Assembly (NCBI GenBank): GCA_022478985.1
Contig: JAKSZP010005665.1
Coordinates: forward strand, 19,683-83,682
Origin: Massospora cicadina
Lineage: Eukaryota > Entomophthoromycota > Entomophthoromycetes > Entomophthorales > Entomophthoraceae
Length of the DNA stretch: 64,000 nucleotides
Direction of reading: 5' to 3'
The translations under genes were made by a program, and so were the position numbers. Every line of letters starts with the position of its first letter. Within the stretch, counting starts at the first letter, position 1. A model generated the notes under the pieces. The model was not told the origin of the DNA, did not search any database, and saw only the letters and a program-made list of their open reading frames with translations. Positions 9,700 through 20,960 of this stretch are shown one piece after another.

Positions 9700-10776
9700 C
9701 TGAGTGCCTGAAAATGGGCTTTATCAAGGACACTGGACATGTGGGCTGGCAACAAAGAAGGGATGCTTGACGGGGTTGCCAAATCATACCCCCTATCAAT
9801 GCCATCAGCGGAAGATACCAATGAGAAGCTCCAGAGAGGAGAAAGTCATGCAGGGAGTGGATTGCATCCTGCAAGTGGCGACTATGGGCTTCTTGGAAGC
9901 TAAAGCTGAATAAATGGTGGAACCCAGACGAGGCTGGAAGCTTCATGGACCAACTCTAAAGAACTTGGCCAGCAAAGAGAAGAGCATAAGCAGCGGGATC
10001 CTGATCTCGAATGTTATCAAGATCAGAGGGATTCAGCGCTAAAGTTAGAGCCTTGGTGACTTGGGTCTGGAGTTTAGCATAGGGGAGCTCGAAGTGAATA
10101 CTGTTACCAATGGTGAGCTCAGAGACCAGAACAGCAGGTTTGTAATATTGACCAAGTCAGAAGAGGAACTCAGGGAGCAGGTCTGACCTGGCAAGAAATA
10201 ACAATTCAGAGCAACTGGCATAATCTCTGGAGCATTTACAATGATGGTCAGAGCATCAGCAAAAGGAGCTGAATCCAGGAGAGTTTTGAAGTCCAACTCT
10301 GGAATCAACAGTAGAGGAAGAATCAGCTGAGAGTTGTTAAAAATTATAGCCAGCCTGGTTTTGGAGGGATTAGTTACTGTTTCCAGTAATTTGATGGAAG
10401 GACTAGCCGCTGGCGCCAGACTAGGCGTATGAGTCCTGGAAGGACCATAAAAGAGGTTCTACCAAGCATCCTGACTCATCTGCTGGAAGAGATGGAGGTC
10501 TTGATCAGACAAAATATTCAGGAGCTTCTGGTATCATGACTCAGAATTTGACATATGAGCTGGATAAGAAGGGGATGTGTAAGTCCCAGTGAACATCCTC
10601 TGGGCATTGATCAGGCCATTTTTCCATTCCCAAGCAAGAAGGTACCGAAGAGGATGGTCATACCCCTTATTACTCAGGGCAATCTCTCTCATGTAGTAGA
10701 CGAGTGCTGGGTAACAGCTCTTCCACTTTGGATCTTGCTTCCGGTACCCACACTCTCCTTGGCAGAACTGTTATGA
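9700..10776 (+). pseudogene. T1 extra ORF downstream of integrase, broken
   Basis: Broken plus-strand frames continue about 1.1 kb past the integrase. Open pieces include 9704-9913 and 10555-10776. The last piece carries PLGID and VVDECWVTAL and is clearly homologous to 3-272 of T0. This means the segment is an inherited part of the element, not random flank. I do not recognise a domain. It could be an additional late protein or a C-terminal extension. Codon-like alignment between T0 and T1 with conserved Asp-Glu-Cys-Trp suggests past selection on the protein. Confidence 0.55.
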
Positions 10777-12188
10777 GGAATCAGTTAAATTTGCACTGAG
10801 ATCACCAAAATGGAATTGATTGCAACTAATTTGAATGACAATTAGCCTGATGCTCAGATTTCAAATGGTCAAAAAGGTATGAAGACCAATCTATCAGCTG
10901 GAATGCCCAACGGTTGCAATTTGGTTAACATGATGATTGAAAAAATCTCCCCCTCCCAAATCCATTGGGCATCACCCCCAATGAGCAGGTAATAGCATCG
11001 GACACCATTGATGAGGGTTTAAAGCTTCCTGCCAGCAAATTGGGCGTTGCGCCTGATGCAATGCCACTGACCAAATGAATGGCCCAGCGACCAAGCATGG
11101 GTGGGTTGGGCGTCCCAAACCTGTTCCCAACCAAATGGGTCCACCCATATGTGGGGTGGTCTTGGGGGATTCCCGCCGCTTGTTGGGCCAAATGCCATCA
11201 TGTCAACCATTGGAAATGTAGCTGAGCTTTGGTTCAGACGTTTGAGGTTGAACTGACTGCAACTCAGCCTGCTGCCAAATTTTGCGATGTCAGTTCCCAG
11301 GGAATTAACATGCCCATTCCCAAATAATTCGCCGCTTAGGTCAAACTTGTGGGACCCAATCCCAGCTTGTTTTCCTCCAAATTGATGACTATTTAATCGG
11401 TCGCATTGCACTGAGAAAACTGTTGGTTGATTCTCCTTTCTTAAATTTTCCAATAAAAACAACCCTCCCCAAAATTCAGTTTTTATCTGTTGAAAATTAA
11501 GCTCCCTTCCAGTTCCATATTCTTTGTACCAGCAGCAGTGCCTCTGGCATTCTGGTTTGCCATTTGGGTGCTCTGGCATCTGGACTGGCAGGCCAGTCTA
11601 ATTCTTACTTGCTGTTCGCCTGACAGGATGTCAGACTTATATGGAAGTTGACATTATGCACTCTACAATCCATTAAGCTCCAATTTCAGAGAAATTAATC
11701 TTAAAATTAATGGGATAAGCTTTCTAAGGGAAGAGTTAGGAATGACTTGAGCCAAGAGGTTATATAGAAAAATAACAAGGGTGAATAGAAATAAGTATTC
11801 TTAATTGAGCCACAAAATGAACATCGACAGCAAGAGTTTCCTGTCTAAAATGAGAAGAAAATCAGGAAATCAAGGACGCTGGACCAAGAATCCTGAATAT
11901 GACAGTGGGTCTTAATCCTGATGGGGGGAAAACCAGATCCCAGGACTAATATTGTCATGAGTAAATCAATCAGCCCAGCATGACAGTAGATCGTGGGTAC
12001 CACGCTCTGAGAAGGTGGTATTGAGGAGGAAGAGGAAAAACATCATATGCCGAAGGTCATCCTGAGCAGCATTGAGTATTGACAAGTGTACTCCACTTGA
12101 ACCAATGAAGTAAATGACCAAGTGTCCAAAGTGGTGTTCTCATGCACCGGTCCTTTTCTTGTTGGAAATCTAGGCAAGAGGGGGGATG
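10777..12188 (+). other. T1 3' untranslated region, no recognisable gene
   Basis: This 1.4-kb stretch lies between the VDECW frame and the 3' LTR. No motif is recognised on either strand. A plus-strand open stretch near 10950-11090 and a 186-codon minus-strand frame at 11019-11579 overlap and neither resembles a known product. A purine-rich AAGAGGGGGGATG (12175-12187) directly before the LTR is the likely polypurine tract priming plus-strand DNA. Confidence 0.5.
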
Positions 12189-13326
12189 CGTTGGGATTTT
12201 TGCCCATATTCCCAGCCTGCTAGATTACCTGGTGTTGCTAGGGGAAAAATACCTAAAGGTGAAGTGAATCAGAAATCAGTTAGCCCAAGTTTTGGAGTAA
12301 CTATGTTTGGGGGATTTTGGGTTATTCTCATGGTCATATCCATTGGCAATCAATCCAGATAAATACTTAAGATCTCATTGGGCAGAGTTGCCAGCGAAAT
12401 AGGGGCATCTGATAGTGATTAACTATCAGGTGTACCAATTGGGATTGGTCAGGTTTCATCACCAACTGATTGGGAATGAATAGCAAGTTGCGAGGTGAAT
12501 GATGCCACTTGAAATTAGTGAATCAATTGGTTGGTGAGTGACTTGCCTTAATGGGTAATAAGTCCCATTACCTAAGAAGGTCGCTAGCCAAATATGTTTG
12601 GTTTGCTTGGATTGAGAGGGAAACGTTAGGGACACATTTTCTGACTCTTTCCGTTTTAGGTCTTGAGGATGTCCAATGATGGAATCCTAGCCAGGATGGG
12701 GAAGACCATCGCTGCTGAGAAGAGGAAGGGTGATTTAATGGCAACAGCTGGTGTTTCATCGAAGAGGTATCAACTGAGGGTTAGACAGCTGAATTCCCCA
12801 CTATATATATTCCCTAGGATTTACTATAGTCAAAGACAAAAATACTAAGGGTTATTTCGTTCTAAGTTATCATTTTGGTATATAGTTAAACTATCATCAG
12901 CTTCCATTGTGCTGTTCTGTCTCAAGGATATTATTGCTGTGGTAAATAATTGGAAAACTCTCAGAGAGAAGAGTAAAGATCTGAGTGGGGATCTAGAGAA
13001 GAAAGAGCCATAATCAGGGATAGCTTCTGACTGTGTGTTGGACCAAAGAGACTGTCACCGGGGTATCTCAGTGAAGATTGGTGGACAAGAGGAAGAGAAC
13101 GAATCCCTATGATTATGACATCACAAGTTAATAATTGGGAATACTGGCCGAGCGTTTGGTCAAAATATAATTAATACTCAACTATGGATAATAGTCTCCA
13201 TACTATTATCAATTAATAATTTATTCTAATATACAATGCGACGAAGTGGACAAGGAAACGGAGCCTGTGCAGTAAAAATATTACTAGGTTTCTTGCTGAT
13301 AACAACCACTTAAGTAAATTTTTACA
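12189..13326 (+). repeat. T1 3' LTR
   Basis: This is the partner of 2664-3802 and ends TTTTTACA directly before the second CCGTT. The first bases read CG where the 5' LTR has TG. It carries the same 61-codon frame at 12663-12848, which begins MRMSNDGILARMGKT. Confidence 0.92.
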
Positions 13327-13859
13327 CCGTTCATCTTGGATCCCATTGAAACCTGGGTAAATTTAAAACCAAATTGATAAACAAAACTTGCCATCTTGCA
13401 TCACATAAGTACACCTCCGACACAGCCACAATAAGGCGCACATTGGTGGAACTGGACCACCTCAAGCTCAATACCCAGAAGTATGGCTAGAGCCCCTACT
13501 GAGGTTGCAAATGGGTGGAAATATCCATCCACTTAAACGTCTTCATCTTTGAACACCAGCACAGAATTAAAGTATTGAGAAAAGGTAAGTTCATAAAAGA
13601 AGGAAAAACCTGCTCAAAATATCTCTTCCGCCAAATCCACTCCTGTGGCAACCAGCCTATGTGAACACAAATTCACAAATCTGATGGCACCATGGCTACT
13701 GACCCAGTGGAGGTCAAAGCGGAAGTACACCACTATTACATTGAACTATATTGCGACACCCCAACTGACCCCCAAAAATTAAAATTTTATACACATTACT
13801 GGGATACAAAGCGCACCACTGGACTATAACCTCCTAAATTTAATAACTAAGGAGGAACT

Positions 13860-15080
13860 TTGGGACACAGTTTTGCGGTGCACCTCATAGGAAATGTCCA
13901 GGGCCTGATGAGATACCCTACAAATTTTACAAGAAATACTTCAAGCAAATTGCCCCCCTCCTCATAGCATCAATGAACCAGTGCCTGTTGGAGGCACGCC
14001 TCCTGCTTGGTGTCCAGGACCCTATGTCATAACCCTGATTAAGAAGGGTGACAAACTGGACCTGGCCAACTGGCGCCCAATTGTACTCTCTAACACTGAC
14101 ATTTAACTACTCACGAAAATTTTAGCAACCAGATTATGCACAATAGCTTCCGTAGTCCTGTCACCCAATCAATTTGGGCTCATACTAGGGAGTTCAATCT
14201 GGACAAACATACATTCCATCGCTAACATATGCCAGTCCAAAGCAACTAAAGCCCTGGTATTCCTAGACCAGGAAAAGGCATATGACCATGTTAGTTGGCC
14301 GTACCTGAAGGAATGCCTGAACGCCTTCAAACTCCCACCCAGATTCATTGACTGGGCAATGCTCCTCACAGAATCCGCATCTATGGCTGTATGCGTCCCT
14401 TGCTAACTAACTAACAAGATCACACCACGAAGAGGGCTCAAACAAGGGGCCCCCTCAGCCCACTGCTGTATAACTTCAGTTTTGATCCACTCCTTCGCGT
14501 CACAGACTCACGCCTCATGAGCATAACCGCACAAGGTCAGCCAACAATCAAGGTACTAGCCTTTGCGGATGACTTCATAACAGATGTAGCCAACAACAAT
14601 GATGCCCGCCAGCTGGAACGCATACTAGATGAATATTATTGTGAGCAACGCATTAATCAACAAAAGGAAAAAAGGAAATAATTCTCTTAGGCAAGTACAA
14701 TAACTACTGGGCTACAACACCCAAACCCCACACCCCCCGCAAAGAAACAACCCTCTCATTCTTCCCTTTGCATCACCTCCCACAACCAACCCAGTCCGCC
14801 ACCTTAGGGTATGGCTGGAGACAGGGGGTATGCCAATGAGACAATGGAGAACAATCTACTACAGTGGATGTCCAACCGCGTCACCTCCCTTAAAGGAAGA
14901 TCCCCAGGACTAACAGGGCGGGTAACAGTTTTCAATTCACTCATCCTCCCGATGTTGTGGTTCCAAGCACACGCAATATCCTTCTCACCTACATTCATAT
15001 CCTCAGTCCACACACTTATCCAGGGATGGCTGTGGCCTGAGCCCTGGCCACCTGTACGGGTGGAAACACTTTGGCCAACG
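13860..15080 (+). pseudogene. LINE-A1 reverse transcriptase
   Basis: Recognisable blocks in order are KCPGPDEIPYKFYKK (about 13897), LVFLDQEKAYDHVSWPYL (about 14257-14310), and LAFADDFITDVANN with the active-site FADD intact at 14572-14583. The block with EIILLGKYNNYW (about 14675) aligns with TEIILLGKYQTHW of A2. Stops and frame changes interrupt it throughout. The RT would copy element RNA at the nicked target. Its relation to A2 is certain from these shared blocks. Confidence 0.85.
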
Positions 15081-15208
15081 CTCTAGAGGAGGCATGGGTC
15101 TAATAGACTTTGAGGTCCATGCCAACCGTATACTGGGCACCTGGATAAAGGAAGTCCTAGCCCCAGACCTCCCGCAACAACACTGGTCCAGAGCGGCGAG
15201 GGCCAACG

Positions 15209-15718
15209 TTGCACAGGCCCTCAAACTACCCAACCCACACAACCCGTCCAGCCTGCTCACATACCTGGCGATCCACCCCAACGCAGCAGTCCCTCATGGA
15301 ACTCCTTCACACTTCAAATGACTCCTCTGCACCATTCAGCGCATGGGGTGGACGGTCACTCTCTCAGGTACTATCAAGGAAAAGGGGAAGGCCCAGAGCC
15401 CACTTCACGCTAAGAAATCCAGAGGACCACCCCCAGAGGGACACACACGACGTGGCCCCATTAATTGTGATAATCAACTACCTGGATGCTTTAGACATCC
15501 CATATGGTCTCACAACACAGAAGACAATATGGAAGCTAGCACATCATCCGCTCCTTCAGTTAAGGGTAAGAGCTAACACCTGGCGTTGCCTCAGAAGAGC
15601 CTACAAAACAGAAGATCACTCCAACTCTCTTCATTCAGAGTGCGCAGTGTGTGGAGGGGATGGCACCCTACATGACCGCCTTGAAGCATGCCCCCCATCT
15701 AGAGCCATATGTCAGTAA
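15209..15718 (+). pseudogene. LINE-A1 ORF2 C-terminal region with zinc finger
   Basis: One frame of 169 codons is open. It includes ALDIPYGLTTQKTIWKLAHH, then ANTWRCLRRAY and the cysteine motif CAVCGGDGTLHDRLEACP (about 15639-15692), which is a C-x2-C-x7-H-x4-C finger typical of LINE ORF2 ends (zf-RVT). A2 has CTICGQYGSLAHRLEQCP at the same place. The frame ends at a stop near 15716; coding similarity continues in 15839-16072. Confidence 0.75.
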
Positions 15719-15838
15719 GTTGCGCGCCTGCTAAGGACCCAAGATAATCAGTAATCATTAATCTCCAGGAGCCTCCTAGCACTCCAACTCAAATCCCTGA
15801 TACTACCTACCCTCTGCTTCCTGATAGTTACCATCGCT

Positions 15839-16072
15839 ATGTGGACAATTCACACCATAGCACTGGATGCTTTCATGGGAACTGTACCAACCATCCGTGG
15901 GACAATCAACAGATTCCACCTACATCTACTGGAACACTTTCAAGACTGGATATACAGATACATGAGGCTGAGGCAGCAACAATTTGTTGAGTCGTGGTTC
16001 CCAGTCTGTTTTCAGCAAATGGACCCCTTCCTCCATACCTTCTCCATCATAGGGGAAACCCCCTTGGAGTAG
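15839..16072 (+). pseudogene. LINE-A1 ORF2 terminal segment
   Basis: A 77-codon frame begins MWTIHTIALDAFMGTVPTIRG and matches MIHTIVLESFTGAAPTI of A2 (minus strand, 18874-18930). It is the last conserved coding piece before the LINE-A 3' untranslated region. No function beyond being the ORF2 tail is proposed. Confidence 0.65.
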
Positions 16073-16250
16073 CGCACCCAACCCCCCTATACCTGGTGAT
16101 ACTTGCTGGCAACAGAGGTAGCTCGTCTACCCTGGGGTGCCTAATTTTAGTTACACTTTGACTCCCCCTATCCCACTACATATTTTGGTTTTGCCCATCC
16201 CCTGGTCGGCTTATCCCAGTTAAATAAAATGAATAATAAAAATAGTATAT

Positions 16251-16429
16251 TACTATCCCCAAACTTTATAATGTACTTGTGCCAAGTTTAGATAGTTTCA
16301 GTTATTTTCTCATGTGATAATGTATCCTATATAAACAACAGACATTCTTTAGAAATTCCATACTTTATTTAGAAAAAATGAAAGAAAATAAGAGGGAAGG
16401 GTGGAATACAAAAGTTTTGGCTTAATCAA
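16251..16429. other. AT-rich spacer between two converging LINE 3' ends
   Basis: LINE-A1 ends on the plus strand near 16250 and LINE-B1 ends on the minus strand near 16430. The bases between are AT-rich. I see no frame, repeat or motif in them. This may be one of the few non-element pieces in the window, or 3' tail sequence of either LINE. Confidence 0.35.
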
Positions 16430-17032
16430 AAAGAATGAGAAGGGGGCCATATCTAGCTAGCATCTCCAACTATTGCTGGTTACCAATTGCCATCGCTAGC
16501 TACTGTTCTAGTGCATCTGGGCTTTCAGGCCATTGGACTCTTAATTGATTCATTGCTTCATCACATATGATGAGCAATCTTTAGGAAAATCTAGGTGTGC
16601 AGCTTTATAATCTCTGAGGGATGGGGCACAAAAATTTGGTGATCCACTGGAGCTGGTCATATAGAATACAAATTGTCTTCAATACTAAACTCTTGTAATA
16701 GGAGCACTCATTGCCAAAACTTTTAGCAACGAGGGCCAAGTGTACAACCCATATACAATAATGGTAGAGGAATGCACACAGCTGGATTGGAGATGCTCAC
16801 AGGGTTGACAAAAAACAGGTCCTGCAGCTTGTGCATCTCAACTGATGATTCAATGACTGAAAGGAGGTACCTCATTGTAGACCAGTACTTACAGAAAACA
16901 ATGCACTCATAATACCAATGACCAATATCTGCTTTGACTTCAGTGCAGATGGGGTAGTACTTATGCAGGTAGTCTAGTCCACTATGCTTACCAGATTTGA
17001 ACACTTGGTGCAGGATCTTCCATGTGATTGAC
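16430..17032 (-). mobile_element. LINE-B copy B1, 3' end
   Basis: This is the minus-strand 3' end of LINE-B. The stretch containing GTGTACAACCCATATACAAT (16739-16758) aligns with GTGTACAAACCATATACAAT in copy B2 (42888-42907). The end near 16440-16500 aligns with B2 at 41590-41650. A 93-codon minus frame (16723-17004) holds HWYYE and LPLLYMGCTL. The right edge is the solo LTR insertion; TTGAC at 17028-17032 pairs with CTGAC at 25041-25045. Confidence 0.7.
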
Positions 17033-17135
17033 TGTTAAAATCTGAGGTTCCACTGATACTAGTCCCCAGAGATTAACTGCACAGGTTCTTTTATTATGTG
17101 CACTATCTGCGTTGATTAATTAGTATAGATATATA

Positions 17136-17335
17136 CCATTTTTTGATTTCAACATTTTGTAAATTAATTTCAATATCACAAATCAATGTCAACATCTTGC
17201 ACTTTTTTTCAACATTTTGCATTTCAATTAAAAAAGTTTGTATTTCAATATAAACATTTTGCATTTTGATTGCAATATTTTGCATTTTAAAACCAACATT
17301 TTATATTCCAATCTCAACACAATTTTTGGCAATAG
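17136..17335 (+). repeat. Left TIR of the Tc1/mariner element with sub-repeats
   Basis: At least seven degenerate copies of a unit near TTTCAACATTTTGCATT are packed head to tail. The right end (23935-24028) holds the same unit in the opposite orientation about four times. Such direct repeats within inverted ends can be transposase-binding sites, but here this is an inference from the layout only. Confidence 0.7.
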
Positions 17336-17444
17336 TTTATTTTTATTCCTGCTGAAACAGTGCAAGCATATTAAATTTCTACTCTTTTTTTCTATTTACA
17401 AAATATTTGTATATCCCTTATGTCAAATTATAATCTACCAAAAA

Positions 17445-18555
17445 GAAAACAATGATGCTGAGGAAACCACTGATTCTTTAGCTATAACTGGATACAGTAT
17501 AATCACTAACGCCAAACGCCTTAGCCTTATTCAATTAGTATATGAACAAGGAAAGATTACAAAGGAGGCTGTTGATTTTTTATAAACAAATTATAATACT
17601 GAAAGAACTATAACTTTTAATTATGAATCAAGTTGGATTATAGAAAAAATATAAAGGTGGGAGTGAAAGAAGAGTGCTTAATCAAGTTCCCACAGAAAGG
17701 GTTGTAAATTTGGTCTCTTTTAATCCACTAATAACCTTGAAGGAGATCAAAGAAACATGGGAGGCAGAAGAAGAAATTTTTCAATTTCAATTTCAAGTAT
17801 TAATAAATGTCTCCAGGAGTTACAAATTACAATGAAGTTAAGCCATCAAGAATTAGATATAGTAAATGATCTGAAATGATTTTATTGAGAAAAGAGTATA
17901 CCCTTTAGTTTAATAATCACTTTAATGATGCTTATTCCAATGATTTTTTTATTGATAAAGCCTCACTTAATTTACATCTCAATTGTAGCCTGGGAAGATC
18001 TAGAAAAAATACATTCTATTGTAATTGTTTCAATGGTGAGGGGTAGGTCAGTATCTTTGATTGCTAAGATGACTATTAATGGCTTCATTATTATAAACTA
18101 TTGCTCATTTAACAGTTAATGGTGATATATCTGCTGATTATTTACATGAGCTTTGCTCTTATCTATAAGATGAAAAAATCTGCATGGAATGTGTCTTATA
18201 TTAGATAATGCTAGAATTCATAGAAGGCAAGATCTATAGAGAATAACTTCATTATTTAGTTTTGAGTTTAAGCTTTTATCTCCATATTCAAATGTATGCT
18301 AAATCCAATTGAAGATGCCTTTTCAAAGATAAAAAATGGTGTTAGTTCAAAGTTAAAAATTAGTGCTAGTGGATTGCTATTAGACTTAATTATAGAGGAG
18401 ACTGCTACTGTTTCAGCCACTGATAGTACAGAATATTTAGACTTATTCTTGGAAATATTACAAATTGTGCAGCTGAATTGCTCTATGCTCATCATTATAA
18501 CATGCTTCATAATTATCTTTCTTATATTTAATAGATTTAATATTTTTTAATTATT
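17445..18555 (+). pseudogene. Tc1/mariner-type DDE transposase
   Basis: A helix-turn-helix N-terminus is visible as KRLSLIQLVYEQGKITKEAV (17512-17571) followed after a stop by a second DNA-binding helix region. The catalytic triad is traceable: FIDKASLNLHLN near 17945 (first Asp), CLILDNARIHRRQDL near 18189 (second Asp) and NPIEDAFSKIKNG near 18300 (Glu). The Glu block, in a frame open 18296-18550, matches the DDE_3 superfamily endonuclease pattern. At least six stops or frameshifts make it inactive. The enzyme would cut and paste the element at TA sites in the nucleus. Confidence 0.82.
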
Positions 18556-18754
18556 TATTTAGGAAGGTCGACCAGGGGACAAGCACTTCCAATATAATGG
18601 GGATAAACTAATGAAATTTGAAAAATTAAAAGCCACCACAGAGGGTTCAAGGCCCCTCTTGTTGTCTCCAGGATCACCAAGTTTAGGACGGTAGGGAAGG
18701 GGGTTATGCTGGCTTATTCTTGGATACAGCATATGTGAAGGAAAGGATCAACCT

Positions 18755-19301
18755 TTAGGAACCATATGGGGAGCCATGTGTTGATTGTCCTTCTGTTATG
18801 GGGGATAAAGGTGCCCAAACAGCCATGCTTGGAAATGTTCCAATATATGGCAGTGGAAACGATTGAAGGCTTCTTAGATTGTAGGCGCTGCTCCTGTAAA
18901 CGATTCCAGTACTATTGTATGGATCATACATAGTGTTATTGCTACTATTAACGCCCTGAGGGATGAGCGGATAGGAGAGTCCATGTTTATAGTGAACATT
19001 TTCCTTGCTAGGCTGAATGGTTGTCCACTTTCTTGGCGGAATAGGCGCATGGCCTCTTTCCATACAGCCACTGATGTTGGGCATTGTTCTAAACGGTGGG
19101 CTAGGCTTCCATACTGGCCACATATTGTACATGAGGAGTGAGTGGCATTTGACCGTTCTGCTGTGCAGTATACTCTCCTCATGCACCTCCATACATGTGC
19201 TTTCATCCTGGGTTGGATTAGAGGGTGATTTGTGTAACTCCATACTCTTCTTTGAGTCTCCAGGTTGTATGGTATATCCATATGGTCCAGGTAATTTATC
19301 C
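18755..19301 (-). pseudogene. LINE-A2 ORF2 C-terminus with zinc finger
   Basis: The 135-codon frame at 18874-19281 starts MDIPYNLETQRRVWSYTNH, equivalent to DIPYGLTTQKTIWKLAHH of A1, and includes RMKAHVWRCMRRVYCTAE and the finger CTICGQYGSLAHRLEQCP. The adjacent frame at 18755-19243 partly overlaps and covers the tail. The finger is intact and probably contacts RNA or DNA during target-primed reverse transcription. Confidence 0.78.
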
Positions 19302-19351
19302 TAGCTATGGTACTTGGATTTCTGCATATTTTATTGTCTGTAATTATTTGG

Positions 19352-19936
19352 TCATTGATTTCCTATCTGTAAGTTAGCCTTGGGCGTCCTCAGTGGATGA
19401 TTTGGCCACTTATGTGGATCTGCCACGTCGCTCTTCTCATGGCTAGGAGTATTCGTTTGAAATGTGCAGGAGTGCTGTGTGGTCCTGCAGCTGTAGGATG
19501 GGATGCCAGATAATTGATTAATGTGTTTGGGTGATCTGGGTTTTTTTAATTGGAGTGCTCGTGAAAAGTTATAACTTGCTGTTCTGGCCCAATGTGTATC
19601 TGGAAGATCTGGGCTAGTCACCTGAGCTATCCAGGATCCTAGTATATGAGTCACTTGCTGTACGTAATTAGTAAGCCCCATACCTCCATTCCTTCTAGAG
19701 CCAAGTAGGGTTTCAAGGCGTACAGGGGGGTTGTGGTTGGACCAAAGCCATCCTTGTAATAAGGCGTGAATTGTATTGAAGAAGGACGATGAGAAAGCAA
19801 TTGCATGGGCCATAAACCATATGATTGATAGAATAATAGAGCTGGCTACCATAAACCTTCCTGTTAAACCTGTTTGATGTCCATGTAAAGAGGCAATGCG
19901 TTTTGTTACTTTGTCTAGGAGTTGATTTTCCATCAT
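19352..19936 (-). pseudogene. LINE-A2 ORF2, region between RT and zinc finger
   Basis: This open frame of 194 codons begins MMENQLLDKVTKRIASLHGH and includes TGLTGRFMVASSIILSIIWF and FNTIHALLQGWLWSNHNPP. A1 has TGRVTVFNSLILPMLWFQAH and VHTLIQGWLWPEPWPPV. It is the RT thumb and connection part of ORF2 and lies directly after the RT frame, separated by one stop and a frame change. Confidence 0.8.
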
Positions 19937-19945
19937 GGAGTTAGC

Positions 19946-20960
19946 TTAACCTCCTGCTTTTAGCCATACCCCTAAGTGACGGACAGGTCCAGCTGTTGGC
20001 TTAATGGTGAAGGGAAGTTTCAGTTGGATCATTGCTGATTTTCGCTTCCTATGTCTGGTGAGGAGTCTTGATGTTGTATTAATATGTTGGCCCTGAGTAG
20101 ATGGAGTCCAATGGGTCTGATATTTTCCCAGGAGTATGATTTCCGTTTTCTCAGTGTTAAGTGATGCGTTGCTTATGGCTGAGTAATCTTTGATTATCTT
20201 CTCTATTCTGAAAGCATCCTGATTGTTTGATATTCCCACCATGCAATCATCATCAAAGGCCATCATTTTGACTGGTAGTTGGCCCTTGACATTGATTCCC
20301 TTGAGAAGTGTATTTATGTTACAGATTAGAGGATCCAAGATAAAATTGTAAAGTAGAGGGCTTAAGGGGTCTCCTTGTTTGAGTCCTCTCTGTGGGATGA
20401 CTGGTTTAGTCAAAAAGCCTGCTCCCCGCACAAGCATGGTGGCTGACTCTGTGAACATCATCACCCAGCTTATGAATCTATTTGGGAGTTTGAATTTTTG
20501 AAGGCAGGCCCTGAGATAGGTCCAGTTCACCCTGTCGTATGCCTTCTGTTGGTCCAAGAAGACAAGCGCTCCAGAGGTTTTGGACTGGAAGAAATTTGCA
20601 ACTGTGTGGATATTGTCCCATATGGATCTTCTTGGGACAAATCCATATTGTGATGGGGATATCTCTTCAGTTGCAATTTCTCCTAGTCGTTTGGCCATGA
20701 TAATTGTGAATATTTTTGTGTCTTTGTTGGTTAAGGAGATTCGGTGCCAGTTGGATAGGTTTAGTCTGTCTCCTTTTTTGAATAAGGTGACATTGTAAGC
20801 TTCTTTGCCTCCAGGTAGGAGGCATGTTTCCATAATACACTTGTTCATGGAAGTTAAAAGGATATTAGAAATGTTTCTAAGATATTTTATGTAAAATTCA
20901 TAGGGAATCCCATCGGGTCCAGGGCATTTCTCTCTTGGTGCACTGCATACTACTTCCCAT
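19946..20960 (-). pseudogene. LINE-A2 reverse transcriptase, 300 codons open
   Basis: The frame 19946-20848 is the longest in the window. It contains FKKGDRLNLSNWHRISLTN, SQYGFVPRRSIWDNIHTV, GALVFLDQQKAYDRVNWTYL, QRGLKQGDPLSPLLYNFILD and the active-site block MMAFDDDCMVGISNN at about 20240-20275. The expected motif is FADD; here it is FDDD (20246-20257), a one-base change that keeps both catalytic Asp residues. Upstream, PREKCPGPDGIPYEF can be read to about 20930. The preserved frame implies a younger age than A1. Confidence 0.88.

Larger units (their letters stand above)
2664..13326 (+). mobile_element. T1: complete Ty3-type LTR retrotransposon, 10.7 kb, degenerate
   Basis: The element has two LTRs of about 1,138 bp, TG...CA ends (TG decayed to CG in the 3' copy) and a perfect 5-bp target duplication, CCGTT (2659-2663 and 13327-13331). 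The order is gag, protease, RT, RNase H, integrase, which defines the Ty3 group. It interrupts LINE-A1 exactly at the duplication. My hand count gives about 22 differences in the first 325 aligned LTR bases, both transitions and transversions, so the insertion is old. All frames contain stops. A tiny poly(A) insertion (m1) sits in the RT region. Confidence 0.92.
13327..16250 (+). mobile_element. LINE-A copy A1, 3' part (reverse transcriptase to 3' end)
   Basis: The second half of A1 begins at the CCGTT repeat and continues the reading direction of 1857-2660. It encodes the RT, a C-terminal domain and a zinc finger, then a 3' end with CCCCTGGTCGGCTTATCC and a TAAATAAAATGAATAATAAA tail near 16218. 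Copy A2 ends the same way on the minus strand (CCCCTGGTCGACC then TAAATAAATAATTA), so the two 3' ends agree. Confidence 0.8.

Noticed and set aside
9560..9946. 128-codon minus-strand frame
   Set aside because: It overlaps the 233-codon antisense frame in another frame and shows no independent support.
11019..11579. 186-codon minus-strand frame in the T1 3' region
   Set aside because: No motif, no second copy in the window, and it overlaps plus-strand element sequence. Treated as chance.
2664..13326. Repeat-induced point mutation as the cause of decay
   Set aside because: Some key sites show C-to-T/G-to-A changes (TG to CG or TA, PBS TGG to TAG), but my LTR hand count shows many transversions. 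The data by eye do not support a dominant transition bias.
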